From Planctomycetia bacterium (GTDB taxonomy: Bacteria; Planctomycetota; Planctomycetia; Pirellulales; Thermoguttaceae): a DNA stretch of 58,208 nucleotides. Below the pieces are notes generated by a model. It had not been told where the DNA came from. It made no database searches and saw only the letters and a list, made by a program, of their open reading frames with translations. The translations under genes were made by a program, and so were the position numbers. The stretch spans positions 4,934-63,141 of the forward strand of contig JAUNBR010000015.1 of assembly GCA_030527015.1 (NCBI GenBank), in the 5' to 3' direction. Shown here one piece after another: positions 29,001 to 36,432 of this stretch (position 1 is the stretch's first letter; the number at the start of each line of letters is the position of its first letter).

Positions 29001-30575
29001 GGTGGCAGGAGTGGCCGCCACGGTCAGGGTAAATTCTTCCGCATAATTACTGGTAATGTCCACATATGTATTTAGGTTTCCGATATTTACTTGCTGGTTT
29101 AATAAAGACTGAACGGCGGTGACCGTATGTTTTCCATCTGTTAAATTTAAATAAGAGGGGGTGCTGAGCTGCACGGTGGTGGAGCTGGCGACAGTGGTCG
29201 CGACGACCTGTTCATTAATGATCAGAGAAACGGTCGCGCCGATTTTTACACCTGAAATTTCAAAAAGAAGATTTTTTGAATCATTCGTATTTCCGTTTTC
29301 GCTTCCCACCAGACGGATGGAGGAAGGTGCTTTCGGCTGGACGTAAATGGGGACGTACTGAGTGTCCCAGGCCATATTCTGAGTATCATACTCTCGGACG
29401 CTATTTTCACGTAAAAATACGAAAAGTCCGGCCACTCCAGAAAAACCTTCCGCCACTTTAACGGTTCCATATCCTGTGCTGGTGTCTACTGTATATGTGA
29501 TATTATCATTTTCGGGGTAAACCTGACCATTATAATAGACGGCTTCTCCCTCACGATCCACGGAAGTAATGGTGAAATTTTTTGAGCCACCTTCTTCCAC
29601 GATAATGGGGGCCACGGTTCCCATGTATGGTCGGCCATTCGAGGTATCTGCCTGAATGGTGACGGTAAAATTTTGTTGTGTGGTTCCACCATTTCCGTCA
29701 TCCACGGTAACGGTGATTTCTGCACTTCCAGTGTAACCATAAGCAGCAGAAATAAGCAGAACACCGCGCTGGGTATCTTGGAAAACGCGTACTGTGTCGA
29801 TAACCACGTCTGTGACGGGAACAGAAGGAGTGCTGGAGGTGTCTTCCACAGGCTCCAGAGGAGTCTGGGAAATAGTGTTCAAAACATCTTCTCCGCTGGT
29901 CTGGAATCCAAAAATGGTGTGTCGGTAATCCAGCCAGCGTGTGGCGGCATCTGTAATAAAGAACTGAGAATCATTCGAATCGCGGCCAGAATTCGCCATG
30001 GCCAGTATGCCTTTTTGCGTAAATTGTAACATTTCCACGAATTCATCATCAAAATAATAACCAGAACCACTGGTGCCGGTACCAGTCGGATCCCCGGCCT
30101 GAATCATGAAATCATCGATTACCCGATGAAATTTCATGGTGTAAGAATTCGAAGAAGTATTATAAAATCCGGATTCCGCCAGCTCTATAATTCGTGCCGC
30201 GGTTTCCGGTGTGAGCTTCTCAAAAATGAGAAAAGTCATTTTGCCTAATTCCGTGCCGTTTTGGGTGACGGTGAACTCCAGGCTCTGGCCTTCAGGCAGG
30301 GAGAGTGAAATTTTTTCGTTCGTAGTCGTGGCCTGAAAAGTTAGTGCATCTCCGTCCGTGTCATGACCTTTCAGGGAGACATAAGCAGAAGTGCCAGAAT
30401 ACATGGTAATATCTGGTAAAGCTTCAAGAGTTGGGGCGACATTTAGCATGAAACGAGATTCTAAAATTTCCATCGCCAGCTTCCGATTTTGTGTCGTGGT
30501 GGAAGTGTGCGATTTTTCCCATAAAAAATCACGTGGTGAAGAAATGAGTTTTTTTAATAAAAGCGGAGAGTTCAT
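26091..30575 (-). CDS. Exported cyclophilin fused to multiple Ig-like (He_PIG-type) repeats
   Basis: 1494 residues. Near the N-terminus (36-47) EILESRFMLNVA resembles the conserved 'LE.R.LL' segment of planctomycete exported proteins. Residues about 100-245 form a cyclophilin-type peptidyl-prolyl isomerase: FHRVIDDFMIQAGDP with the active-site Arg151, then GILAMANSGRDSNDSQFFIT. At least seven Ig-like units follow, each with a 'P.GM.IN..TG...WTP' signature (for example PASMTINAETGVIQWTP and PEGMTINAQTGELTWTP). A Pro-rich spacer (PVDPEEPVDPEEP) precedes a 130-residue unassigned tail. Probably a surface or secreted adhesion or matrix protein with a folding domain. No LPXTG or dockerin seen. No ribosome-binding site is obvious at the ATG (30575). 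Confidence 0.85.
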   Translation of the reverse strand: MNSPLLLKKLISSPRDFLWEKSHTSTTTQNRKLAMEILESRFMLNVAPTLEALPDITMYSGTSAYVSLKGHDTDGDALTFQATTTNEKISLSLPEGQSLEFTVTQNGTELGKMTFLIFEKLTPETAARIIELAESGFYNTSSNSYTMKFHRVIDDFMIQAGDPTGTGTSGSGYYFDDEFVEMLQFTQKGILAMANSGRDSNDSQFFITDAATRWLDYRHTIFGFQTSGEDVLNTISQTPLEPVEDTSSTPSVPVTDVVIDTVRVFQDTQRGVLLISAAYGYTGSAEITVTVDDGNGGTTQQNFTVTIQADTSNGRPYMGTVAPIIVEEGGSKNFTITSVDREGEAVYYNGQVYPENDNITYTVDTSTGYGTVKVAEGFSGVAGLFVFLRENSVREYDTQNMAWDTQYVPIYVQPKAPSSIRLVGSENGNTNDSKNLLFEISGVKIGATVSLIINEQVVATTVASSTTVQLSTPSYLNLTDGKHTVTAVQSLLNQQVNIGNLNTYVDITSNYAEEFTLTVAATPATFTSQPPTDPLVINQLFTYDVQTDHETDKKSITYSLRNAPASMTINAETGVIQWTPQTTNIGFTEITVVATTDYNEETIQNFELNIISDVSSTPPVIQEILAPNTDEGTLLTLQIQASSTNEQDSFRYALLGDNIPTGASINEETGVFTWTPSEENGGNQYTFTVRVINAYGTWATKSFQVYVVEVDNAPVFTVPSISLVLPGDPLWTQITATDPDPNKNSIRYSLGTNAPEGMEVNENTGVITWSVPSSHITGAFDVTVYATEILSSGQNGLTSESSITIYVGNYRNTSSGFPTDAIPAAPLKVTLLASTDTGISSSDKITANNNASASTALRFRVSGVIPGATVVLYVNNVPISGATAGFSEIVMVTDGETVLSDGVLNVTARQILSTENISWNGLSGTINVPSSRSNSISVTVDTSTPVFTSTPMNWVTPSKEYTYHATVENLSETDTVTYSLITGPAGMLIHQNTGILTWTPPSTISEDTTVTIRAMNVAGNYTDQTFILKVLEGPVFNEIPSPHVNEGETLQFQVTASVKDNPDAAITYAINSSTLPPGAVFDPETGTFRWTPSEEQDGTYTVIFTATFEEMVTSLTTVIEVAEVNTPPTLDSISDISADELEPIILQLLGRDSDLPKNTLTYSFVKETDIPEGMTINAQTGELTWTPSRIHGGEEYTIHVAVRDNHGAEATQRFVITVRETANGPTLEGISSVPKTVMPGEHVKFTLTPIPETGETGEIILEIIGELPTGASFNSTSGEFTWDVPQNAEAATILFDVKAIQMNEDGTAGMASVHAISMQILNDTPVDPEEPVDPEEPVVPITPVSPITPPITPAPDISSFFGYSAYGNTGTQRGSSFHRTAQNAIIAYHHDAIMSVWGRTGFRDSDDHKTFYFTSSESTAGHMEDSIFGVELSPPSYNTFGDSPSDTKENPQKDSLNSETVPREESPKQERTYLQQPEPTHDEEPRPSDLRRRW

Positions 30576-30724
30576 GGAAGTCCTTTATCTTTCTGAGCAT
30601 GAATCATAAATCAAGAAATGAGGGGGCATGATTTATTAAAACATGAATCATTATTTATAAAATGTAAACCATATAATCTGATAATAAGGTGATTTTATTT
30701 CAAAATATTTATATCTGAAACGCC

Positions 30725-30828
30725 ATACTGTTTCCACTTTAAATTTTCGTTTTTTTTGCTCTGAAAGCAGGTATTTTCCGCGATGCAAAAATCCCTGGGA
30801 AGCGGAAATTTATAGTGTATCGGGCATA
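30725..30828 (-). repeat. Palindromic repeat copy, - orientation
   Basis: Runs from ATACTGTTTCCACTTTAA to GTATCGGGCATA, 150 bases upstream of the cyclophilin gene start and in that gene's direction. The core is slightly changed (GGTATTTTCCGCGATGC). Confidence 0.85.
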
Positions 30829-30920
30829 AAAATTCCAGTTTTTGACATTTTGCATTTTACGAAAAATGCCGGTATCCAGAATCATAAGGAACGGAAATAA
30901 AAATAAGATTATCGTAATTT

Positions 30921-31043
30921 TATTCCCAAGGTACTATAAATTCCGCTTTTTTGTCCGCCGGCAGGCCAGTCTGTATTTTGTTTTACAAAAAATATGTACA
31001 CACAGAGCAGAGAGAAACGAAATTTAAGCGGAATCAGAGTACA
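30921..31043 (+). repeat. Repeat copy of the GC-insertion subfamily
   Basis: Between the left arm (GTACTATAAATTCCGC) and the core lies GTCCGCCGGCAGGCCAG. Total length 123 bases. The right tip is diverged (GCGGAATCAGAGTACA). Confidence 0.8.
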
Positions 31044-31333
31044 GATTTCTATTTTCTGGTATGACGAAATGATATATGTTAAAAAATGATTTATAAAAAT
31101 GTATTAAAAATAAAAAAGGATACATCTGATTCCGTGTGAAAATAAAATACGGAGGATCTTTTTATCTTTTTTAGTGAAAATAATTATACTTTTCCCTTAT
31201 CGGATATTCTAAAAAAACTCTTGGATGTCTCTCTGAAAAATCGAAAAAGTTTATTTAATTAGAAAATCCATCTAAATATACTTAATTTAAAATCTGTGTA
31301 TAAAACATGAAAGTCATTCCTGTATTTTGAGTG

Positions 31334-31446
31334 TATACTGCTTTTATTTTAGATTTCTGTTTTGTGCGTTCTGAAAGCCAGCATTTACAGCGAAACAAAA
31401 ATGCTGGGCGGCCTGAAAGAGCAAAAATTATAATGTGTCGGTTTTA
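31334..31446 (-). repeat. Diverged - repeat copy
   Basis: TATACTGCTTTTATTTTAG start; extended core stem CCAGCATTT opposite AAATGCTGG; then a GC-rich GGCGGCCTGAAAG and a weak ending TAATGTGTCGG. Confidence 0.75.
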
Positions 31447-31600
31447 CCTTTAAAAATTAAATTTTTGCTGATTCGGTGATTTTTTTGAATATTTTAAGGA
31501 ATTTTTGAAAGAAAAAAATTTATAGTGCGTCGAGGATAAAAGGAGAAATGAGGTATCATATAAAAACGGAACATATTTTAAAAAATAGGAAAAGACTTTA

Positions 31601-31704
31601 TATGCCCGATACACTATAAAATTTCGTTTCTCCAGCATTTTGTTTGCGGAAAATGCCTGCTTTTAGAGCTGCGAAAAACGAAAATATGAAGTGGAACCCG
31701 TATA
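31601..31704 (+). repeat. Palindromic repeat copy, + orientation
   Basis: TATGCCCGATACACTATAA left tip, GCATTTTGTTTGCGGAAAATGC core with a shortened loop, and GTGGAACCCGTATA right tip. Confidence 0.88.
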
Positions 31705-31788
31705 TAAGTACGTTTAGATCAGTAAAAAAGTTTGTCTCGCATATTTATTTAGGAGCAGGGATAAATATTCGCAGCAAAAAATGTTTAA

Positions 31789-31921
31789 AGATACAGAATT
31801 TATGATGCACTGTGAATTTCCGCTTTCCGTGTCCGCCGACAGACAGGCCAGATTTTTGCTTCGCTAAAAATTCCGATTTTCAGAGCCGTATAAAACGGAA
31901 ATTTAAACGAAAATCAGTATA
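31789..31921 (+). repeat. Longest GC-insertion repeat copy
   Basis: 133 bases. The left arm (GATGCACTGTGAATTTCCGC) is followed by GTGTCCGCCGACAGACAGG, then GCTTCGCTAAAAATTCC and a good right arm ending AAAATCAGTATA. Confidence 0.82.
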
Positions 31922-32319
31922 AAGTAAAAAGAGTAATACTCCGGGAAATGCTGGAAACGCAAAAAATATAATATCTCGGATATAAAAAAATATTCGGATA
32001 TAAAAATAGATTATGGTGGAAAAGTTTAAAAGAAAGAAGTACGAGAAATTTTTGTGAGTACATTTTTTAACGAAAGGAAAGAAAATGAAAGAAATTTTGC
32101 ACTTGACGGAGCAGGGGAAATTGTCTAAAGTTATTTCGTGCCTGAAATACGTTAAATTTCATTTTGTGAGCGTTCCGTGAGGTGAAAAAAATCACAGTTT
32201 TTACAGAACTGCTTCATGTGAAAAAGTGGTTTACGGTGATTCAGTACGAAAAGATCAGAACAGAAAATTTATGTCGGAGGCATGAGAAAATTTTGTGTTT
32301 ATGGAATTTTGTATCTGTT

Positions 32320-32539
32320 TATACCCGATACACTATAAATTTTCGCTTCCTCGGCATTTTTTTTGCTGAAAATGCCTGCTTTCAGAACGCACAAAACAGA
32401 AATTTAAAATGGAACCAGTATATGTATCCGGATTTATACCCGATACATTATAAATTTTCGCTTCTCCAGCATTTTTGCTTCGGTAAAAATGGTGCGTTCA
32501 GAACCGTATAACATGGAAATTTAAACTGGAACCAGTATA
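32320..32539 (+). repeat. Two + repeat copies in direct succession
   Basis: 32320-32422 and 32435-32539, separated by 12 bases. Both have near-consensus tips. Right-arm fragments continue to 32640, next to the ribosome-binding site of the following gene and in its direction. Confidence 0.92.
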
Positions 32540-32661
32540 TAATGGGACATAAAGGGTGTCGGAAGAATGGAATTTAGGTGTATCAGGTAAAAATATCCTC
32601 GGACAGAGATGGCAAAAACGGAAATTTAAAGCAGAAACAGAGAAGAAATAAAGGATAAAAA

Positions 32662-33411
32662 ATGGATCCTTTTAAGACGAGAAAAGTACCCCGATTTTTA
32701 CAGGCACAGGAAAAATTGGCGAGTAAACTGCAGGTTCATGTGGAACATGGGGTGTTTCGGAGTTTATCGCTGGAGCGTCCGACATCTACTTTTGCGCCGC
32801 AGCATTATGAAGCGAATTATTCATATCCGCTGATTATCTGGATGCACGGAGATGGGAAGGATGAAAGTCAGTTAATTCGCGTGATGCCCATGATCAGTCT
32901 GCGGAATTATATGGCGGTTTCGCTGCGTGGGAAGAGGATATATAGTCGGAAAGGTATTCCAGAGAAGGGATTTTTTTGGCCGCATGAATCGTATGATGAT
33001 GCACTGGCGGGTGTTTTGGAGTGTATAAATATTACTAAAACACGTTATAATATTTCCTCAGATCGGATTTATCTTGTCGGATCGGGCGGCGGAGGAACCA
33101 TGGCCTTACATCTGGCGTTTAAGAATCCACAATTTTTTGCAGGAGTGGCTTCTTTGGATGGGCCGTTTCCGCGGGACACGATGCTTTTAGAACATATAAA
33201 GAAACTGCGGAAAGTACGTATTTTATTGAGTATTTCGCGGGGATCAGAAAAAAATCCGGTGTCGGCGGTGTGTGAGAACCTTCCGTTATTACATGCAGCG
33301 GGACTGCTGGTGACGGTGAGGAATTATCCCACGGCGGGAACTCTGCAGGCGGATATGCTGAGAGATGTGGACCGCTGGATTATGGGTGGAATGGAATCGG
33401 CGATAAAGTAA
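32662..33411 (+). CDS. Alpha/beta-hydrolase-fold (esterase-like) protein, catalytic residues apparently lost
   Basis: 249 residues resembling the phospholipase/carboxylesterase family: LIIWMHGDGKDESQL, the DDALAGVLECINITKTRYNI helix, RIYLVGSGGGGTMALHLAF (nucleophile-elbow region), FAGVASLDGPFP and NYPTAGTLQADMLRDVDRW. In active relatives the elbow is G-x-S-x-G-G followed by x-M-A; here the serine position is glycine (G-S-G-G-G-G-T-M-A). The C-terminal 'GAGH' histidine position reads GAGT (PTAGTLQ in sequence). The acid region is not recognisable. It may be a non-catalytic fold, for instance a binding protein. AAAGGA lies 8 bases before the ATG. It lies 300 bases before the flagellar-type cluster, in the same direction. 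Confidence 0.8.
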   Translation: MDPFKTRKVPRFLQAQEKLASKLQVHVEHGVFRSLSLERPTSTFAPQHYEANYSYPLIIWMHGDGKDESQLIRVMPMISLRNYMAVSLRGKRIYSRKGIPEKGFFWPHESYDDALAGVLECINITKTRYNISSDRIYLVGSGGGGTMALHLAFKNPQFFAGVASLDGPFPRDTMLLEHIKKLRKVRILLSISRGSEKNPVSAVCENLPLLHAAGLLVTVRNYPTAGTLQADMLRDVDRWIMGGMESAIK

Positions 33412-33452
33412 TTCTGAAAAGTTTCTGAGAATGTTATTCCCGAGGCGTTATA

Positions 33453-33645
33453 TATACCCGATACACTATAATTTTCGCTTCACCGGCATTTTGCTTCACT
33501 GAAGATGCCTGCTTTCAGAGCTGCAAAAAACTGAAATTTAAAGTGGAACCATTATAAAATTCCACTTTTCCGGTATTTTGTTTTGTTAAAAATGTCGGGC
33601 TTTCAGAGCCGCGCAAAATGGAAATTTAAAGGAAAACCAGGTATA
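33453..33645 (+). repeat. Two fused + repeat copies
   Basis: 33453-33556 is complete. At its right tip (GTGGAACCATTATAAAATTCC) the sequence passes directly into the left arm of a second copy, which therefore lacks its first 12 or so bases and ends at 33645 (AAAACCAGGTATA). 66 bases separate it from the FliF–FliG gene. Confidence 0.88.
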
Positions 33646-33711
33646 AAGTAAAACCAGATAATGAAAATGGTAATAAAGATTAATTTTCACGTGCATGGAT
33701 GTTAAGAAGTC

Positions 33712-36279
33712 ATGAACGAAGAAAAACATGAAGTTTCTGAAACGAAAAAATCGTATTACGGTGGTTTAAGTTCCAGCACGCGTATTACACTGGCGGGAAT
33801 CGCGGCGGTGGTAATGCTGGGATTTACTTTTTGGGTGATCGTGACTTATGGGTCAGGGAAACCGGTGGAGAGGGAATGTCTTTTTGAAGGGAAAGAGTTT
33901 AATGCCCGAGATATTATGGGCGTGGAGGCGGCGTTCGCCAGAGAGGGACTTCGTGAATATAAAATCATGGAAGGCCGGGTGGAAGTGCCTTTTTCTGATC
34001 GGGATCAGTACATTCTTGCGCTGGAAAAGCACGGCGTGATTTCCTCCTCTTCCTCGGCGGAAAAGTCGCGGGGAATAATGGGAGTTCCACGGACGGGGGA
34101 CGAAAGAAAGCAGGACTGGGTTCAGAGAAAACAGCAGGAAATCGCGAGAAAAATTGAAGATTTTCGTGGAATCGAGAAAGCGGATGTTATTTTAGACGTT
34201 CAGGAAACTTCGGTCGGAATTACACGTAAAGAAACGGCCACAGCTTCTGTAACGATAAGAAGTGCTCCGAATATACATCTGAGTGATATGGACATGCAGG
34301 CGATTCATGCACTGGTGGTTCATGCCGTGAGTATTCTGAAACCAGAAGATGTAATTATAGTGGATTCTCGCGAAAACAGACTGTGGAGATGGACATCTTC
34401 ATCACGGACAGGGTTACAAGAAATGGCGTTTCGTGCGGAAGAAAATGATTCGGCCATGGGATATTCATATCAGAATATTCATCTGACAGATACGCGCACT
34501 TCTTCACGGAGAGAGAAAGAGATCCCGAGTTTTTTTGAAACGTCTCATGAGGCGACAGTTTATTTAATACAGCAGGATCGGACGGCAGATCTGCAAAAGA
34601 ATAATTTTGTAAATGAAATTTCAGAGCAAAAATTGGCAGGTGAAACGAATGGTGTAAAGAAAGAAACGTCTGAACTTTCTGCATTAAAAGAGGGGAAGCC
34701 GGAACCTGAAATTTTGAAAGTGGGTTTAGGTGTTCTGATTTTTGCTTTTACTGGTTTTTTTGCCGCTTTACTGGGAAAAAGGTTTTCTCAAAAAAAGCCT
34801 CGAAAACCAGAGAAATCGCTGAAAGAAAATATAAAAAATACTCCTGAAAAGAAAGAGAAATCTGAGAAAGAAAAAAGAGAAATGGAGTCTTCTCTGGAAA
34901 TGTCGGAGATGGTTAAGGAAGATGTGGAAAAAGAAGCGGAGCATCTTTTGTTGGATAAGGCAGAAGGAAAGACAGGTGCTTCGGTCATGGAAGAGAAAGC
35001 GGATTCTTCCGTGCCAGAAAAAACAGATGTGCCGGAAAGTGTGATTTCTGGAAAGGACGAGATTTGTACTGTGGCAGAAAATACGTCGGATAAAAAATGT
35101 GACTCGGAAGTAAAGAGTGCTGAAAAAATCATAACGAAAGAGCCTCAGAGTTTTATCTCTGTTTACGGAGCGCAGGAGAAGTCTGAAAATGGAAAAGAAT
35201 CATCGGAATTTACGGCGGATCGGGTGATGGAAGATGTGTCGGAAACTCTGTTTTCCCAGGAGCAAAAAACGGGTGTTACAGGAGAAGAGAAGTCGGAAAG
35301 GTCTCATTTAAAAAAGAAGGATCTTTTACGAGAGAATGTGTGGAATGATGAGAGACGCCCGGTAATTTATTCTCGGAGTTTAGATGATTTAAAGAATGCT
35401 CCAGCGCAGTATGTGGCGGAGGCACTTCGTTTTGAGCGTCCACAGGTAACTGCTCAGGTGATGCTTCATGTGGGAAAAACGCAGGCTTCTGCCATTTTGG
35501 CGTGTTTCCCATCCGAGAAGCAGGAAGAAATCATGACGAGATTTATGGAGTGTCGTGAGATTAATAGAGAAATTCTGGAAGATGTTTTGGATTCTGTCGC
35601 GGCACGAGTATACGCGTTAATGCCTTCAGAAATATTTACGGAAAAGCGGCCTGCCAGAGAAATGAAAAACTCTGAAGAAAGTGGAGATCAAAAAGAAAAT
35701 TCGGACGGTGGTACGGATGGTTTATTAGTATCCGGAGAATATGTTTTTGATCAGGTATATGAAAAAGGTGAAACCTTCTGGGAGGAAAAAGAAAGTGTGA
35801 CTGAAAAATCAAAAGAGATTTTTCAGAGCGTTTATGAAAATAAGACCGAAGAAGTCTCGGCGGAAGTGTCTGATGGGAAGCCGAACTCCAGTTCATTTTC
35901 TTTAGAAGAGTCTTATGGTGAGCGATTATCAGAAGGAGAAGACAAAAATAAGTTATCATTTTTGCCGCCGGGAGTGAGTCAAAATCTGACTTTTGACGAC
36001 TTTATCCGCTTCAGTGATGACTCTCTGCGAGATATTCTAAAAAGTGCGGATCCGGAGGAGGCCATGCTTTCTTTTGTTTCGGCGTCCAGTGAATTACAGG
36101 AACGTTTTTTGTGTGTGATGAAACCCCAGTATGCCGAGCAGATCCGACTCTGTATGAAATCTTTAGGCCCCATGCGTTTAAGTGATCTGGAAGAGTCACG
36201 GCGGAGAATGGTACTTCTGGTGGGGCGTTTAGTGGCGGAACGAAAGATTAAAATTCCCGAGGAATTTTTGTTGTCATAA
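33712..36279 (+). CDS. FliF–FliG fusion: flagellar-type MS-ring and switch protein in one chain
   Basis: 855 residues. FliF part: first helix about 24-46, ring-building motif region 1 about 50-115 (NARDIMGVEAAFAREGL), region 2 about 130-220 (VQRKQQEIARKIEDFRGIEK; VTIRSAPNIHLSDMDMQAI) and a second helix about 335-355. FliF's third ring-building region and collar are mostly missing. A 190-residue Lys/Glu-rich cytoplasmic linker follows. Residues about 546-640 resemble the FliG middle domain (FERPQVTAQVMLHVGKTQA, with ERPQ at the EHPQ motif). Residues about 755-850 match the FliG C-terminal domain (LTFDDFIRFSDDSLRDILKS; LGPMRLSDLEESRRRMVLL). In that domain four of the five E. coli torque charges are replaced. 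FliH, FliI and FliJ follow. Confidence 0.85.
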   Translation: MNEEKHEVSETKKSYYGGLSSSTRITLAGIAAVVMLGFTFWVIVTYGSGKPVERECLFEGKEFNARDIMGVEAAFAREGLREYKIMEGRVEVPFSDRDQYILALEKHGVISSSSSAEKSRGIMGVPRTGDERKQDWVQRKQQEIARKIEDFRGIEKADVILDVQETSVGITRKETATASVTIRSAPNIHLSDMDMQAIHALVVHAVSILKPEDVIIVDSRENRLWRWTSSSRTGLQEMAFRAEENDSAMGYSYQNIHLTDTRTSSRREKEIPSFFETSHEATVYLIQQDRTADLQKNNFVNEISEQKLAGETNGVKKETSELSALKEGKPEPEILKVGLGVLIFAFTGFFAALLGKRFSQKKPRKPEKSLKENIKNTPEKKEKSEKEKREMESSLEMSEMVKEDVEKEAEHLLLDKAEGKTGASVMEEKADSSVPEKTDVPESVISGKDEICTVAENTSDKKCDSEVKSAEKIITKEPQSFISVYGAQEKSENGKESSEFTADRVMEDVSETLFSQEQKTGVTGEEKSERSHLKKKDLLRENVWNDERRPVIYSRSLDDLKNAPAQYVAEALRFERPQVTAQVMLHVGKTQASAILACFPSEKQEEIMTRFMECREINREILEDVLDSVAARVYALMPSEIFTEKRPAREMKNSEESGDQKENSDGGTDGLLVSGEYVFDQVYEKGETFWEEKESVTEKSKEIFQSVYENKTEEVSAEVSDGKPNSSSFSLEESYGERLSEGEDKNKLSFLPPGVSQNLTFDDFIRFSDDSLRDILKSADPEEAMLSFVSASSELQERFLCVMKPQYAEQIRLCMKSLGPMRLSDLEESRRRMVLLVGRLVAERKIKIPEEFLLS

Positions 36280-36326
36280 ACTGTTTTTATGATTCATGGG
36301 CATTTCTGTGTTTCCATTTATTTTTT

Positions 36327-36432
36327 TATATCCCATACACTATAAAATTTCGCTTTACCGGCATTTTATTCATTACTGAAAATGTCTGCGTTAAGAACTG
36401 TATAAAACTAAAATTTAAAGTGGAATCAGCAC
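36327..36432 (+). repeat. Palindromic repeat whose right tip touches the fliH start codon
   Basis: Starts TATATCCCATACACTATAA and ends AAAGTGGAATCAGCAC directly before the ATG at 36433. The leader of fliH is therefore entirely repeat sequence, and the usual GTATA end is altered to GCACA. Confidence 0.9.

Larger units (their letters stand above)
30576..32661. other. 2.1-kb gene-free, repeat-rich region
   Basis: Between the divergent cyclophilin and esterase-like genes. It holds at least seven recognisable palindromic repeats, listed separately, plus several tip fragments (30833-30908, 31500-31538, 31945-31984, 32550-32640). The rest (notably 30600-30720, 31044-31330 and 31985-32310) is AT-rich with no gene, tRNA or clear regulatory site that I can identify. 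Open frames here, including one of 109 codons at 32182-32511, are made of repeat sequence. Confidence 0.8.

Noticed and set aside
32182..32511. 109-codon plus-strand open frame
   Set aside because: It consists mostly of palindromic repeat sequence, has no family resemblance and no convincing ribosome-binding site. The same applies to small frames at 1115-1345, 1545-1751 and 54355-54708.
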